This document shows positions 63,637 through 64,000 of a DNA stretch of 64,000 nucleotides, piece by piece. The first letter of the stretch is position 1. The number at the start of each line of letters is the position of its first letter. Made by a program: the position numbers and the translations under genes. The stretch is from Streptomyces sp. NBC_01298 (GTDB lineage: Bacteria; Actinomycetota; Actinomycetes; Streptomycetales; Streptomycetaceae), in assembly GCF_035978755.1 (NCBI RefSeq), contig NZ_CP108414.1, positions 4,836,001 to 4,900,000 on the forward strand, read 5' to 3'. The notes beneath the pieces were generated by a model, which worked only from the letters and a program-made list of their open reading frames with translations, had not been told where the DNA came from and ran no database searches.

Positions 63637-64000
63637 TCAGCCCGGGTACGGCAGCAGCCCCGCGTCCGTCTTCTCCCAGGCCGCCCGCAGTTCGGCCAGC
63701 CGGGCCGGCTCCAGCGCCGCCTTGTCGGCCTGCTCGCGGATGTCGCCGGCCAGGTTGAAGAGCTGGTCGCGGCCCGCCTTGCCGCGGTAGTACTTCCAGT
63801 CGCCGCGCCGCAGCGCCCGCTCCCCGCGCACCCGCCAGAAGAGGTTGCGCTCGGCGACCTTCTCGCCGCGCAGCAGGTACCCGGCCAGGCTGACCCCGTC
63901 CAGCGGGTACGCCGGGTTCGCGCGGGCGCCGGCCAGTTCCAGCAGGGTGGCCGTCCAGTCCGGGGTGAAGACCGGCACGTGGCTGACCTGGCCTCCGTCG
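63637..64000 (-). CDS. Sulfatase C-terminal part (cut by window end)
   Basis: The last 120 residues of an alkaline-phosphatase-superfamily sulfatase, continuing beyond the right edge. Visible features are VFTPDWTATLLELAGARANP, YPLDGVSLAGYLLRG, NLFWRVRGERALRRGDWKYY and the closing QLFNLAGDIREQADKAA. The catalytic formylglycine region lies outside the window. Substrate unknown. Confidence 0.85.
   Translation of the reverse strand, partial: DGGQVSHVPVFTPDWTATLLELAGARANPAYPLDGVSLAGYLLRGEKVAERNLFWRVRGERALRRGDWKYYRGKAGRDQLFNLAGDIREQADKAALEPARLAELRAAWEKTDAGLLPYPG

Overview
This is a high-GC actinobacterial chromosome segment, almost certainly Streptomyces. GTG starts are frequent, third codon positions are very GC-rich, and the gene families include SSI-type protease inhibitor, SigB/F/G sigma factors, a second Lsr2-like protein, PucR, DesKR-like and ECF41 proteins. 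From memory, the order (sigN-sigF, upp, SRP RNA-dnaX, purD, purC, lsrL, purS-purQ-purL) matches the core region of S. coelicolor around SCO4000-SCO4083, on the oriC side of the chromosome. A perfect parS site at about 12.5 kb fits that placement. The collinearity is recalled, not computed. No phage, insertion sequence or CRISPR array was seen.

Region by region. 1-6.4 kb: an acyl-CoA ligase, a monooxygenase-like membrane protein, a very large degenerate PAS/kinase/receiver protein and a subtilisin inhibitor. 6.5-10.4 kb: tRNA-Ser(GCT), tRNA-Arg(ACG), a PH-domain protein, an Lrp regulator, a DUF2797 protein, and a monooxygenase/amidohydrolase pair. 10.4-16.4 kb: an apparent four-gene operon of response regulator, sensor kinase (carrying parS) and two membrane glycosyltransferases. 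16.5-19.3 kb: a TetR regulator and a MarR-MFS efflux operon. 19.4-23.2 kb: small envelope proteins and two SigB/F/G sigma factors. 23.4-27.6 kb: the 6C RNA, a secreted protein, tRNA-Ser(CGA), tadA with its partner gene, a universal stress protein and upp. 27.7-34 kb: a LytR_C protein, a divergent pair of ParB-like protein and HerA-like ATPase, an orphan opcA, a cupin, a glycosylase-like protein, a VOC protein and a molybdopterin protein. 34.1-39.5 kb: xanthine dehydrogenase genes divergent from pucR. 39.6-45.7 kb: a stress protein behind a hexamer repeat, vapBC, an AspT-type transporter, an ECF41 sigma factor with its oxidoreductase, a GGCT-like protein and tRNA-Ser(GGA). 45.8-60.6 kb: SRP RNA, dnaX and the purine genes purD, purC, purS, purQ and purL, interspersed with a degenerate M48-like protein, a DesKR-like pair lying between two tRNA-Gly(GCC) copies, an aberrant tRNA-Gly(TCC) and an Lsr2 paralogue. 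60.7-64 kb: small exported proteins, a maleylpyruvate isomerase-like protein, a HIT-like protein and a sulfatase cut off by the window edge.

How they work together. Purine metabolism appears on both sides: five de novo steps, nearby pyrimidine salvage (upp) and oxidative purine breakdown (xdh under pucR). TadA and its substrate tRNA-Arg(ACG) are both present. Regulation is rich, with two sigma factors, an ECF, two two-component pairs, and TetR, MarR, Lrp, PucR and Lsr2-like regulators. The observations most worth a second look are the expressed-looking but structurally broken tRNA-Gly(TCC), the parS inside a kinase gene, the seven GRR(R) motifs in a pseudokinase linker, the SigB-type promoter in front of sigN, and several palindromic operators.
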